A DNA stretch of 53,149 nucleotides from an uncultured Lachnospiraceae bacterium (lineage in GTDB: Bacteria; Bacillota; Clostridia; Lachnospirales; Lachnospiraceae), in assembly GCA_902786515.1 (NCBI GenBank), contig CADADA010000016.1:1-53149 (forward strand), read 5' to 3'. Made by a program: the position numbers and the translations under genes. The notes beneath the pieces are model-generated. The model was given only the letters and a program-made list of their open reading frames with translations. It was not told the DNA's origin and ran no database searches. Shown piece after piece: positions 16,245 to 25,524 of this stretch. Positions within the stretch are counted from its first letter, which is position 1. Every line of letters starts with the position of its first letter.

Positions 16245-17303
16245 ATGAAGGCTTGGCAGAAAAACATTAGAAGTATTACCCCGTATGTTCCGGGTGAGCA
16301 GCCGAAGATAAAAGATGTAATTAAACTGAATACAAATGAAAATCCATATCCTCCTGCACCGGAGGTTATAAAGGCAAGTGCGGAATTTGATACAAATTCA
16401 TTGAGACTGTATCCGGATCCGGACGCCACTGTTCTCGTAGAGGAACTTTCAAAATTCTATGAAAGACCGGCGGATAATTTCTTTGTGGGAGTGGGTTCAG
16501 ATGATGTTATATCAATTGCATTCCAGACATTTTTTAATTCGGGGAAAAAGATTTTCTTTCCGGATATAACCTATTCATTTTACAGTGTATGGGCGGATAT
16601 GTACAGGGTGCCGTATGAATGTAAAAAACTTGATTCGGATTTTAAGATGGTGAAAGAAGATTACTATGAAGAAAATGGAGGAGTGATTTTCCCTAATCCT
16701 AATGCACCTACTGGAGTGCTTGAATCGCTGGAAGAAATAGAAGATATACTGGAACATAATCAGGATGTTATTGTGATTGTGGATGAAGCGTATATTGATT
16801 TTGGCGGAGAATCGGCTGTCAGTTTGCTTGATAAGTACGAAAACCTGCTCGTGGTACAGACATTTTCAAAGGCGCGTTCTATGGCAGGAATGAGAATCGG
16901 ATATGCCATAGGTAATGATGAGCTGATTAATGCGATGAAGGCAGTGAAATTTGCTATTAATTCATATACAATGAATCAGAGTTCGCTGGCTGTGGGTGCA
17001 TCCGTCATTGCAAATAAAGCATATTTCGAAGAGACAATTAAAAAGATTACTGATACAAGGGAAAGAGCTAAGGAAAGGTTTAAAAAGCTGGGATTTGTAT
17101 TTCCGGATTCTAGGGCAAACTTTATCTTTGTGACACATGAAAAATATCAGGCGAAGGATATATTTGAGTATTTGAAGACGAAAAATATTTTTGTGAGATA
17201 TTTTAATACTCCTGGAATAGATAATTACCTGAGGGTTACCATAGGAACGGATGAAGAGATGGATAAGTTTTTTGATGTTTTGGAAGAATTTATCAAAGTA
17301 TAA
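16245..17303 (+). CDS. hisC: Histidinol-phosphate aminotransferase
   Basis: PLP enzyme converting imidazole-acetol phosphate and glutamate to histidinol phosphate. HisC features: IKLNTNENPYPPAP at the N terminus, GVGSDDVI (~85), FPNPNAPTG (~150), VDEAYIDF and the Lys in TFSKARSMAGMRIGY. 352 aa is typical. ATG 16245 is preferred although GAAAGGA is ~13 nt away; TTG 16236 is a closer-spaced alternative. No other his genes are present, so it is an orphan copy and could also serve other aromatic aminotransfers. Confidence 0.9.
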   Translation: MKAWQKNIRSITPYVPGEQPKIKDVIKLNTNENPYPPAPEVIKASAEFDTNSLRLYPDPDATVLVEELSKFYERPADNFFVGVGSDDVISIAFQTFFNSGKKIFFPDITYSFYSVWADMYRVPYECKKLDSDFKMVKEDYYEENGGVIFPNPNAPTGVLESLEEIEDILEHNQDVIVIVDEAYIDFGGESAVSLLDKYENLLVVQTFSKARSMAGMRIGYAIGNDELINAMKAVKFAINSYTMNQSSLAVGASVIANKAYFEETIKKITDTRERAKERFKKLGFVFPDSRANFIFVTHEKYQAKDIFEYLKTKNIFVRYFNTPGIDNYLRVTIGTDEEMDKFFDVLEEFIKV

Positions 17304-17335
17304 CTTGAAAAAAATTTGGAAATTGGAGGAAATTT

Positions 17336-17836
17336 ATGGAAAGTTTAGTAGCATGGTATCAGAGTACAATGGGCGATTTTGTGCCAAAGGAAGTGTTTGT
17401 ATTCTTTGTGTCAATGTTACCGTTAATAGAATTGCGTGGAGGTATAGTTATAGCAAGCCTGCTTAAGATTCCACTGTTAAAGGCAAATATAATCTGTATT
17501 ATAGGAAATGTATTGCCGATTCCGTTTGTTTTGCTGTTTATAAAAAGGATATTCAAGTTTATGAAGGATCATAATATTTTCAAAGGTCTGGTTGAGAAGC
17601 TTGAGCAAAGGGCAGAGAAGAAGTCGAGTGGTGCCGAGAAAGGCGAGTTTGCATTTTTGCTGGCATTTGTAGGCATTCCGCTTCCGGGAACCGGTGCATG
17701 GACAGGCTCACTGATAGCATCACTTCTGGAATTTGACATTAAGAAGGCTTCGATAGCGATTCTGCTAGGTGTCATCACGGCAGCGGTTATCATGGATATA
17801 GTATCTTATGGAGCATTGGGAATGCTTTTGGGATAA
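17336..17836 (+). CDS. Small multidrug-export family membrane protein (COG2426)
   Basis: 166-aa membrane protein with ~4 hydrophobic segments and the family signature ELRGGIVIA (~35) plus VGIPLPGTGAWTGSLIASLL (~115-134), both re-entrant-type Gly/Pro-rich motifs. Annotated families of this kind carry the label small multidrug export, but experimental support is thin and substrate unknown. AATTGGAGG precedes ATG 17336. It lies 32 nt behind hisC, so it may be the third gene of that unit. Confidence 0.88.
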   Translation: MESLVAWYQSTMGDFVPKEVFVFFVSMLPLIELRGGIVIASLLKIPLLKANIICIIGNVLPIPFVLLFIKRIFKFMKDHNIFKGLVEKLEQRAEKKSSGAEKGEFAFLLAFVGIPLPGTGAWTGSLIASLLEFDIKKASIAILLGVITAAVIMDIVSYGALGMLLG

Positions 17837-17868
17837 GATAAAAATATTGTATACATACGAATAAAAAC

Positions 17869-17897
17869 TTGAAAAAATACATAGAATAGAGTATACT
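17869..17897 (+). promoter_or_regulatory. Promoter of the structured ncRNA
   Basis: TTGAAA (17869-17874), 17-bp spacer, TATACT (17892-17897). Initiation is expected near 17904. Confidence 0.8.
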
Positions 17898-17903
17898 TAA
17901 GTT

Positions 17904-18144
17904 ATCGATAGCTTGGTAATGCGTAGCCTGGGATGTACGACACTTCTGTTATTTTGAACCTACATTTTTGAATTGGGATTCTTATATCACTTTCTATGAT
18001 GTCAGGCCTCCGTATGAGTGGAAGACAGAGTAGTTGGTTGCGGTTACCCACCTAGCGTAGCTAGGACTCAAAATCACAGAGACCGGCATTTTGGGTATTA
18101 TGCAGAATAAAAAAGCAGCACATGATTGTGCTGCTTTTATTTTC
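17904..18144 (+). ncRNA. ssrS: Structured non-coding RNA: 6S RNA (ssrS) most likely, raiA-motif RNA as alternative
   Basis: A ~240-nt independent transcription unit with its own promoter, no open frame and a strong terminator. Helices visible: AATGC (17918) with GCATT (18086) closing the molecule, GCCTG (17926) with CAGGC (18003), and the hairpin CCTAGC-GTA-GCTAGG (18051-18065). The sequence looks like the highly conserved RNA I associate with 6S RNA of Lachnospiraceae, which binds sigma-A RNA polymerase. However, the multi-helix layout rather than a simple rod also fits the raiA-motif RNA of Bacillota. That it is a structured ncRNA is well supported; the class is not settled. Confidence 0.65.
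18111..18144 (+). terminator. Terminator of the ncRNA
   Basis: AAAAGCAGCACA / TGTGCTGCTTTT with a TGAT loop, then ATTTTC. It ends 29 nt before the start of the SpoIID-domain gene. Confidence 0.9.
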
Positions 18145-18172
18145 GGTGCTATATTATGAATTGAGGATTGGA

Positions 18173-20467
18173 ATGAAGAAGAATAGAATTATTTTATTAA
18201 TTTGTTTTTTACTGATTGCAGGATTGATATTAGGAAAATATACGATTGACAAATATTTTAACAGGAATACAGGGGAGTATATAACAGAGGCAGATGCAGG
18301 TAAGGCAATTGCTCTTTTATTTTTTAGTAATGAGGAATGTCATGCTAATCAGGATGACTATTTTGGAAGCGGAGAGAATAAAAACTGGTACGAGGATTAT
18401 ATTAATATGCTCATTGCCGGAAAACCCGAAATTACGTTTTTTAAATCCAATCACAGCAGGATGAATTCTACATTTACATATAAAGAATTGAATGAGTTGA
18501 TGAAAGAGCTGGGCATGGAAAGCGGCACCATTAATTCAGTGTCAGGTAATCATAAGATGAGTGATGCCGTAAAGAGAGCAGACTGGTTTGATGTATACGA
18601 AGTAATAGTTCAAAACCATCCGGAGATGGCGGAAGTCAGGAAGTGTCAGCTCACGATTGCCGGAATTGGAGAAACGGTTGTCACGGACTTAGGAAATTAT
18701 GAGTATTCCGGGGCAGATATCACTTCCTGCATGGATACCAGAGTCGATGCATATGTCAGGGGACAGGTGATTATAACATTAGGAGATATCGTTGACAATC
18801 GTGTCGTGTATGGTAATGTATGGATTGAGGAAAGTCATGATGAGAAAGTAAAAGTTTTCTTCTGCGGACAGAGCAGGGAACTTGGGGTTAAAGGTTATCA
18901 TGGTGATTATCATGATGCTGTGGCAGATGTGGTGATTGAGAATCACGTTATTACCGGTATATCCATTAAAGCAGACAAAATCAGTGGAAAGGTGCTTGAG
19001 ATTAGTGACAATACTGTGGAGATAGAGAACTTTGGTGTTTTGGAAGTTACGGATGATTTCAGAGTATATAACATTACTTCAGGGGTAAGGGATGATACAA
19101 AGAACAGTATTTTGGTAGGCTACAGTGCACAGACATTTATCGTGGCAGACGGAAAGATATGTTGTGCAGTGATAGATAAGAAAGTGGAAGCAGATAATAT
19201 CAGAGTATTGATTTCTGATAACGGATTTGAGGACATATTCCATGATACTGTATCATTTACCTGCACCACGGGGTACACAATTTCATATGGCAATAATACG
19301 GAAAATAAAGCTGCGGGTGAGATAATCGAGGTTGACAAAAGCAGCCCGTATTTTGCAGAAGGAAGAATGAAGATAACGCCTGAAGAAAACGGAAAAGTAC
19401 AATTGTTATCGATTGAAAGAGGATATGGAAATCCGGCATACAGGGGAACGGTTGAGATTTCAAATACGGACCCTTTGGGACTGATGATTGTTAATGAATT
19501 ATCATTGGAAGAATATCTCTATGCGGTGGTGCCGAGCGAAATGCCGGTTAGTTATGGTGTTGAAGCGTTAAAGGTGCAGGCTGTATGTGCAAGAAGCTAT
19601 GCGTACAGGCATTTATTGTCCAATTCATGTAGTGAATATGGCGCACATGTGGATGACAGTACCAGATATCAGGTATACAATAACAGTGAGGAGACGCCTG
19701 AATCTATAGAAGCTGTGGATGAAACCTATGGAGAAGTCATGACTTATGATGGCGAAACGGTTCTTGCTTATTTCTTTTCGACCTCATGCGGTGTGACGAC
19801 CACGTCAGCCATTTGGGGCGGAGAAGGACTTCCGTATATCAGGGGGAAGATTTTAAATGTCAACGGTGAATTTCCAGACCTTACAGATGAGGGCAGGTTT
19901 GATGAGTTTATACGGTCTGATGCTGATACTTTCGACAGGGATTTTGCGTGGTACAGATGGAACTGTCACATGACCTATGATGAGATTACGGAAAGTGTTG
20001 ACCGTACTTTGCAGTCGATTTACAGTGCGTCACCGGAATGTGTTCTGACTCTTAATTCGGAGGGAGAATATGTAAGCGTTCCTATTGGTTCGGTAGGGAC
20101 TGTTGAAAGACTGCTGACAGGTGAGAGACTTGAAGGTGGAGTGCTGAACGAATTAATCATTTGTGGGACGGATGCCACTGTGAAAGTGAAGAGGGAATTG
20201 AATATACGAAAGGTACTTAATCCATATGGAATAGATATTAACAAGAAAGATGGAAGTGTGGCTGATTCTATGTCGATGCTGCCTAGCGCGTACTTTGTCG
20301 TGGATGACGTTGAAGACGGGGTTGTTTTGCTTGGCGGCGGATATGGTCACGGTGCCGGAATGAGCCAGAATGCCGTGAAAAAAATGAGTGAAACCATGAG
20401 CTTTACAGAAATACTCCATTTCTTCTATACAGGAGTTGAGATAAACGGTATATATAAAACAGAGTAA
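18173..20467 (+). CDS. SpoIID/LytB-domain protein, large membrane-anchored form
   Basis: Transmembrane anchor at residues ~5-22, a long extracellular region of ~400 residues without recognisable domain, then a SpoIID/LytB lytic-transglycosylase domain (~430-760). The latter is marked by NELSLEEYLYAVVPSEMP, ALKVQAVCARSYAYRHL, YFFSTSCGVTTTSAIWGG and GGYGHGAGMSQNAVKKM. SpoIID cleaves glycan strands during engulfment; LytB homologues modify amidase activity. 764 aa is about twice the size of SpoIID, so the N-terminal extension is noteworthy. ATG 18173 is chosen for GAGGA upstream; an in-frame earlier start would lie within the ncRNA terminator. Confidence 0.88.
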   Translation: MKKNRIILLICFLLIAGLILGKYTIDKYFNRNTGEYITEADAGKAIALLFFSNEECHANQDDYFGSGENKNWYEDYINMLIAGKPEITFFKSNHSRMNSTFTYKELNELMKELGMESGTINSVSGNHKMSDAVKRADWFDVYEVIVQNHPEMAEVRKCQLTIAGIGETVVTDLGNYEYSGADITSCMDTRVDAYVRGQVIITLGDIVDNRVVYGNVWIEESHDEKVKVFFCGQSRELGVKGYHGDYHDAVADVVIENHVITGISIKADKISGKVLEISDNTVEIENFGVLEVTDDFRVYNITSGVRDDTKNSILVGYSAQTFIVADGKICCAVIDKKVEADNIRVLISDNGFEDIFHDTVSFTCTTGYTISYGNNTENKAAGEIIEVDKSSPYFAEGRMKITPEENGKVQLLSIERGYGNPAYRGTVEISNTDPLGLMIVNELSLEEYLYAVVPSEMPVSYGVEALKVQAVCARSYAYRHLLSNSCSEYGAHVDDSTRYQVYNNSEETPESIEAVDETYGEVMTYDGETVLAYFFSTSCGVTTTSAIWGGEGLPYIRGKILNVNGEFPDLTDEGRFDEFIRSDADTFDRDFAWYRWNCHMTYDEITESVDRTLQSIYSASPECVLTLNSEGEYVSVPIGSVGTVERLLTGERLEGGVLNELIICGTDATVKVKRELNIRKVLNPYGIDINKKDGSVADSMSMLPSAYFVVDDVEDGVVLLGGGYGHGAGMSQNAVKKMSETMSFTEILHFFYTGVEINGIYKTE

Positions 20468-20504
20468 AGAGACATCTTAAGTGCCAGCTCTGAGGTCTCT
20501 TTAT
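20466..20504. terminator. Bidirectional terminator between SpoIID-domain gene and yihY
   Basis: AAAGAGAC / GTCTCTTT with a 20-nt loop, A and T tracts on both sides, between the convergent stops. Confidence 0.75.
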
Positions 20505-21364
20505 TCTTCCTTTTTTTTGAATTTATGCCTGTATAAGTAGGTAAAGAGTGTATTAAAATAAATGTTAAGTTCTGCTCCGATAAATAAAATATACATACAA
20601 AAATACAGCCAGAACATAGAAACGATAATACTAATCAGGCTTCCGTAGGTATATGAAAAATTTGTCGACATTTTCACGTAAATTGAGAAGAAATACGATA
20701 CGGCAACCCATCCTATTGCGGAAAAGCATGCACCAGGAATGAGGCTCTGTATAGGATATTTCTTCTTGTTTTTATATGGTACAACCTTGTATACTACAAG
20801 GAAAAATAACACAAGGACAAGAAATGTCAATATCTCTTTGTGTTCGATAAAATTTGTCAGGATGCCATATATAAATGGAAATGGTTTTTTAGTCATTTCG
20901 TAAATACTGTTTCCAAAAACCATTAATGCAAGACTGATAAGTATGGCAGCCAGAAACAGAATAATATATAATCCTGAAATAAGTCTGAGTAAGAGATAAT
21001 TTCGTTTTTCTTCTCGTTCATAGACGGAGTTTAACCCGTATATAATCGCCATAACACCTTTTCCGGCAGACCATACAGCCAGAATGATACTGATATATAC
21101 TGCGGTTTCGCTTCGATTTGAGTATAACTCATCTACAATTGTATTTATGAATGGTTGTAAAATATCAGGTATAACGGTATTAATACTATTAAAAACATAA
21201 TCTTTAGACATGCTCGTGTATTTTATAAGACTTAATAAAACTGATACGAATGGGAATATGGCGAGCAATATAAAGAAAGCTGCCTGTGCAGCAAATGCCC
21301 CAACGCTATGTTTATTTAATTTATCAAAAAAACCTTTTATTACTTTATATATGGATATGAACAT
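20501..21364 (-). CDS. YihY/BrkB family membrane protein
   Basis: 287-aa inner-membrane protein with six hydrophobic helices and the family signature GAFAAQAAFFILLAIFPFV at residues ~21-39, VWSAGKGVMAIIYGLN (~100) and IPGACFSAIGWVAVSYFFS (~205). Once annotated as RNase BN, the family is now regarded as a membrane protein of unknown (possibly transport) function. GAGGAT 6 nt upstream supports ATG 21364. Its promoter is back to back with that of pheST. Confidence 0.93.
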   Translation of the reverse strand: MFISIYKVIKGFFDKLNKHSVGAFAAQAAFFILLAIFPFVSVLLSLIKYTSMSKDYVFNSINTVIPDILQPFINTIVDELYSNRSETAVYISIILAVWSAGKGVMAIIYGLNSVYEREEKRNYLLLRLISGLYIILFLAAILISLALMVFGNSIYEMTKKPFPFIYGILTNFIEHKEILTFLVLVLFFLVVYKVVPYKNKKKYPIQSLIPGACFSAIGWVAVSYFFSIYVKMSTNFSYTYGSLISIIVSMFWLYFCMYILFIGAELNIYFNTLFTYLYRHKFKKKEE

Positions 21365-21399
21365 TGCTAATCCTCATTCTTTCAAACATAGTCATATCA

Positions 21400-21428
21400 A
21401 TTATAACATTTTTATGTGTGGTTGACAA
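21400..21428 (-). promoter_or_regulatory. yihY promoter
   Basis: Minus-strand TTGTCA (complement of 21423-21428), 17-bp spacer, TATAAT (complement of 21400-21405). The -35 box overlaps the -35 box of the opposing pheST promoter. Confidence 0.8.
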
Positions 21429-21450
21429 ATAAATTATCATGTGGTAGAAT
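21422..21450 (+). promoter_or_regulatory. pheST promoter
   Basis: TTGACA (21422-21427), 17-bp spacer, TAGAAT (21445-21450). Drives the T-box leader. Confidence 0.88.
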
Positions 21451-21456
21451 TACTGA

Positions 21457-21738
21457 CAGTTTGTTAAAGACTGTGAAGGTGCATAGTAAGCTGACAGCAT
21501 TTGTATCGACAGGGAGAGATGTCATTGACTGAGAGCATTTCAGGTACGCCTAAGCTGAATTTCACACCGGAGTTGCATTTTTGAAGTAGTAGTAGGAGAT
21601 GACGTGGATGGCGCGTTAAGCCATGGAATGAGATGTCTGCATATATTCGTTTGGATTTTGAACGAAATTGAGCAGGAATATGGGTGGTACCGCGGAATAT
21701 TCGTCCCAGTCAGGAGTAATCCTGACCGGGACTTTTTT
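21457..21738 (+). promoter_or_regulatory. T-box leader of pheST, Phe specifier
   Basis: A tRNA-sensing riboregulator. The T-box sequence TGGGTGGTACCGCGG is at 21681-21695, and the terminator GTCCCAGTCAGG / CCTGACCGGGAC plus T-run is at 21703-21738. The Stem I region (~21465-21600) includes TTC at 21561-21563 as the proposed specifier codon, matching Phe. Uncharged tRNA-Phe would stabilise the antiterminator and allow pheS transcription. Class certain; the specifier assignment is by position and context. Confidence 0.93.
21703..21738 (+). terminator. Regulated terminator of the T-box
   Basis: 12-bp GC-rich stem with AGTAAT loop followed by TTTTTT; its 5' arm overlaps the antiterminator pairing partner. 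Confidence 0.9.
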
Positions 21739-21790
21739 ATCCCGCCGGATAAGACTACCACATTAAGAATTAAAATGGAGGAAATATAAA

Positions 21791-22816
21791 ATGAATGAAG
21801 CGTTGGAAAAAATTAAGCAGAAAATTTTAGACGGTGAAGCACAGTTGACAAATTCAAAAGCAGTTTATGAATTTAAAAAATCATTTCTTGATTCGAAAAC
21901 GGGAAAAATCGGTCAGTTAATGAAAGAGATGCGTAATATCCCGCCGGAAGAAAGAGCCGGTTATGGAAAAGGCGTGAATGAATTAAAGGAGTGGGCAAAT
22001 CAATTCTTCTCTGATATAGAGGAAAAGATTAAGGAGAAAGAACTTCAGCTGAAGTATGAATCAGAAAAAATTGATGTTACCATGCCTGCAAAGTCTGTAG
22101 AAACAGGAAACCTTCATCCGATAACACAGATGAGAAACCAGCTTATAGATGTATTTACGGGAATGGGATTTGAAGTCTATGAAGGCACAGAGATAGAAAA
22201 TGATTATTATAATTTCACGGCACTTAACACTCCGAAGGATCATCCGGCAAGAGATATGCAGGATACATTTTACCTTTCGCCGGAGTTTTTGCTTCGTACA
22301 CAGACATCTTCAGGACAGATTCATGTTATGGAAAGCAAGAAACCGCCGATTAAGATTATTTCACCGGGAAAGGTTTTCCGTTCTGATGATGATGCGACAC
22401 ATTCACCGATGTTTACACAGATGGAAGGTCTGGTAGTAGATGAGAATATCACGCTTTGTGACCTTCAGGGAATGCTTGATATGTTTGTTAAGAAAATATA
22501 TGGCGATGGAACAGTAACACGTTTAAGACCGTCATATTTCCCATTTACGGAACCGTCTGTAGAGGTTGACTGTAGTTGCTTTGAATGTGGTGGAAAAGGC
22601 TGTAAACTTTGTAAGGGAACAGGCTGGATAGAGATACTCGGTGCCGGTATGGTTAATAAAAAGGTTCTTGAAAATTGTGGAATTGACTCAGAAAAATATA
22701 GCGGATTTGCATTTGGTATCGGTATAGAGCGTACGGCAATGTTAAAATACGGAATCAATAATATCAAATTATTGTTCGAGTCAGATTTACGTGTTTTAAA
22801 GCAGTTGGACGATTAG
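21791..22816 (+). CDS. pheS: Phenylalanine--tRNA ligase alpha subunit
   Basis: Class II synthetase catalytic subunit that charges tRNA-Phe. It has an N-terminal coiled-coil region (~1-85) that contacts tRNA, then the catalytic domain with [12 protein letters not shown] (motif 2 region, ~160), [35 protein letters not shown] and the C-terminal [17 protein letters not shown] (motif 3, Arg). 341 aa is the usual size. AAATGGAGG precedes ATG 21791. Controlled by the upstream T-box and co-transcribed with pheT. Confidence 0.97.
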   Translation: MNEALEKIKQKILDGEAQLTNSKAVYEFKKSFLDSKTGKIGQLMKEMRNIPPEERAGYGKGVNELKEWANQFFSDIEEKIKEKELQLKYESEKIDVTMPAKSVETGNLHPITQMRNQLIDVFTGMGFEVYEGTEIENDYYNFTALNTPKDHPARDMQDTFYLSPEFLLRTQTSSGQIHVMESKKPPIKIISPGKVFRSDDDATHSPMFTQMEGLVVDENITLCDLQGMLDMFVKKIYGDGTVTRLRPSYFPFTEPSVEVDCSCFECGGKGCKLCKGTGWIEILGAGMVNKKVLENCGIDSEKYSGFAFGIGIERTAMLKYGINNIKLLFESDLRVLKQLDD

Positions 22817-22847
22817 TGTGAGTAGATGAGAAAGGAATGGATGGATT

Positions 22848-25268
22848 ATGTTAGTACCATTGAGCTGGTTAAAAGAATATGTAGATATTGATATTACTCC
22901 GGAAGAATTGCAGGAGAAGTTATTTTCATGTGGTTTTGAGGTGGAGGAATTAACAGAAGTCGGAAAAGACATAAGCAATGTCGTAGTTGGTCTGGTAAAG
23001 GAATGTGAAGGTATTCCGGATACGCATTTAAGTTTGTGTAAGGTAGATGCGGGCGAACATGGAGAATTCCAGATATGCTGTGGAGCGGACAATGTAAAAG
23101 CCGGTGGAAAGTATCCGCTCGCATTGGTAGGCGCAACAGTTTATGCGACTGCAAAGGATCATAAGACCGTTGAAGGTGTTATGACCATAAAAAAAGGTAA
23201 ATTAAGAGGATATGAGTCGTTCGGTATGCTGTGTTCCGGCGTGGAGCTCGGCGTCAGTGAAAATATGTTTCCGGGTGCAGGATATAACGGATTATTGGTA
23301 TTGCCGGAAGATTCGCAGGCAGGTGCGGATGTAAAGCCGATATTGGGACTGGATGACTGGATTTTTGATATTGCCATAACTGCAAACAGACCGGATTGTC
23401 AGAGTATTTTAGGAATTGCAAGAGAAGTTGCAGCAGTTCTTCAAAAAGAATTAAAAATGCCATCTTTGGAATATACCGAAACAGAGGTGAAAAAAGATGG
23501 TTTTACAGTGAATGTTGATGCCGGGGATTTATGTCCGAGATATATTGCACATTATGTGTATGATGTAAAAATCGGCGAATCACCGCAATGGATGAAGAGA
23601 AGACTTGCACTGGTTGGAATGGATGCTATTTCGAATGTAGTCGACATCACTAACTATGTATTAAAAGAAATCGGACAGCCTATGCATGCATTTGACTGTA
23701 ATTATCTGGAAGGAAATGCCATTCGTGTAAGAAGGGCTGAAGAAGGAGAAAAAATCGTCACATTAGATGAGCAGGAGTACACATTGAATTCCAACAATCT
23801 TGTAATATGTGACGGTGTAAAGCCGGTAGCACTGGCAGGTGTTATGGGTGGATTAAACTCTGAAATCCGTGATACTACAGATGCCGTAATGTTTGAATCT
23901 GCAAAGTTTGCACGTGATAATATCAGAAAGACGGCGAGAGCACTCGGAAAACGTTCTGATGCCAGCGCCAGATATGAAAAAGGTGTAGATGAGTATTCGA
24001 CGGTAATGGCTATGAAGAGAGCATTGCATCTTATAGAAGAATTAGGCTGTGGTAAGGTTTCATCAACGCACGTTGAGGTAAATACAGGAAACTCTTTGGA
24101 GCCTAAGGAAATGAAGGTAAGCATAGAAAAAGTGAATGGAGTTCTTGGAATAACAGTTCTGGATGACGAGATAATGAGAATTATGAAGTCTCTTGATTTC
24201 TCACCATCTATTTCAGGTGATGAGCTTACAATACAGATTCCTGCATATCGTGAAGACATGGAATCTTACCCTGATGTTGCTGAAGAAGTAATCAGAATGT
24301 ATGGTTATGATAAGGTTGTTCCAACATTTATGCCAAGTGCAAAGGTGACAATGGGTGGTTTAAATCTCAGACAAAAGAAGGAATTAAAACTTAAAAAGGC
24401 ATTGTGTTCTATCGGTGCTTATGAATGTATTCATTATTCATTCTTTTCGCCATCGGATTTGGATATGCTTAAATATCCTGAGGATGCAAAGGAGAGACAG
24501 GCAATCCGCATTATGAATCCGATAAATGAGGAGCTGTCACTGATGAGAACTACACTTGCTGCTTCTATGGTAAATGCGATTGCCAGAAATATGAAGCGTG
24601 GAAATCAGGAAGGCAGATTATTTGAAGTCGGTAATGTATTTGTAGCAGACGAGCTTCCGTTAAAAGAATATCCGGATGAGAGGGAGACTCTTTGTGTAGG
24701 CGTATTTGGCGAAAACGAGGATTTCTTTACTTTAAAAGGAATTGCTGAAACGGTTGCTGAAACATTATGCCTGACATTTGAATATGAAAAATCAGAGAAG
24801 CCATTCCTTCATCCTTATCAGACGGCCGTTATTAAATGCGAGAATATCGAAGTAGGATATCTTGGAAAACTGGCATATGACATTCAGAATTCATTAGGAA
24901 TCAGAGCTTCCATGTATATTATGGAAATTGATTTGAAGACTTTGTCACAGTGGTATGACAGAAAGACAATGTTTACTCCTCTTCCAAAATATCCTGAGGA
25001 AAAGAGAGATTTGGCGCTTGTTATGGATAAATCAGTTACATGTGGACAGGTTGAAGAATGTATAGGTAAGGCTTGCAAGTATGTAAAATCCATAAAACTG
25101 TTTGACATATACGAGGGAGAGCAGATACCGGAAGATAAAAAGAGTATGGCATTTACCATTGAGTTTACGCCAAAAGAAGAAGCTTTTAATGCTGAATCCG
25201 TAGATGGATTTGTCAATAAAATACTTAAAAATCTGAAAAAACAGATGGACATTGATTTGCGTTCATAA
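22848..25268 (+). CDS. pheT: Phenylalanine--tRNA ligase beta subunit
   Basis: 806-aa partner of PheS. Domains in order: N-terminal tRNA-binding OB fold (~40-150), B3/B4 editing domain (~210-370) that hydrolyses Tyr-tRNA-Phe, B5 (~400-475), catalytic-like core (~480-690), and C-terminal anticodon-binding FDX-ACB domain (~710-806, KYPEEKRDLALVMD). Full length with no sign of damage. AAAGGA upstream of ATG 22848, 31 nt behind pheS. Confidence 0.97.
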   Translation: MLVPLSWLKEYVDIDITPEELQEKLFSCGFEVEELTEVGKDISNVVVGLVKECEGIPDTHLSLCKVDAGEHGEFQICCGADNVKAGGKYPLALVGATVYATAKDHKTVEGVMTIKKGKLRGYESFGMLCSGVELGVSENMFPGAGYNGLLVLPEDSQAGADVKPILGLDDWIFDIAITANRPDCQSILGIAREVAAVLQKELKMPSLEYTETEVKKDGFTVNVDAGDLCPRYIAHYVYDVKIGESPQWMKRRLALVGMDAISNVVDITNYVLKEIGQPMHAFDCNYLEGNAIRVRRAEEGEKIVTLDEQEYTLNSNNLVICDGVKPVALAGVMGGLNSEIRDTTDAVMFESAKFARDNIRKTARALGKRSDASARYEKGVDEYSTVMAMKRALHLIEELGCGKVSSTHVEVNTGNSLEPKEMKVSIEKVNGVLGITVLDDEIMRIMKSLDFSPSISGDELTIQIPAYREDMESYPDVAEEVIRMYGYDKVVPTFMPSAKVTMGGLNLRQKKELKLKKALCSIGAYECIHYSFFSPSDLDMLKYPEDAKERQAIRIMNPINEELSLMRTTLAASMVNAIARNMKRGNQEGRLFEVGNVFVADELPLKEYPDERETLCVGVFGENEDFFTLKGIAETVAETLCLTFEYEKSEKPFLHPYQTAVIKCENIEVGYLGKLAYDIQNSLGIRASMYIMEIDLKTLSQWYDRKTMFTPLPKYPEEKRDLALVMDKSVTCGQVEECIGKACKYVKSIKLFDIYEGEQIPEDKKSMAFTIEFTPKEEAFNAESVDGFVNKILKNLKKQMDIDLRS

Positions 25269-25337
25269 TAAATTTTTTAAAAATGATAGATGTGTGTAGA
25301 ACGCATCTAAAACATACATAAATCAAATAATAGAAAT

Positions 25338-25384
25338 AGGAATCCGTTTAGTTGAAATATTACTATATGGATTCTTTTGTTTTT
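25338..25384 (+). terminator. Terminator of pheST
   Basis: GGAATCC / GGATTC stem with a long AT loop followed by TTTTGTTTTT. Confidence 0.65.
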
Positions 25385-25444
25385 ATACTCTCATGGTTTA
25401 TAAAAATGAATAAATACTAATTATTAAGAAAATATAAAAAAACA

Positions 25445-25473
25445 TTGACGATAAGTTTAAAAAATGATAAGAT
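25445..25473 (+). promoter_or_regulatory. Candidate promoter of the MBL-fold gene
   Basis: TTGACG (25445-25450), 17-bp spacer, TAAGAT (25468-25473). It would give a leader of ~275 nt carrying the 60-bp duplication. Confidence 0.6.
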
Positions 25474-25524
25474 GGGCACAGATAGCGGTGTTTATAAATT
25501 TTTAAAAGTGTCAAGTGGGCTATG

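Noticed and set aside
23702..24259. 185-codon minus-strand frame inside pheT
   Set aside because: Complete overlap with a conserved gene, no ribosome site, no recognisable domain; a shadow of codon bias. Similar antisense frames inside rarA, rdgB, clpB and others were dismissed for the same reason.
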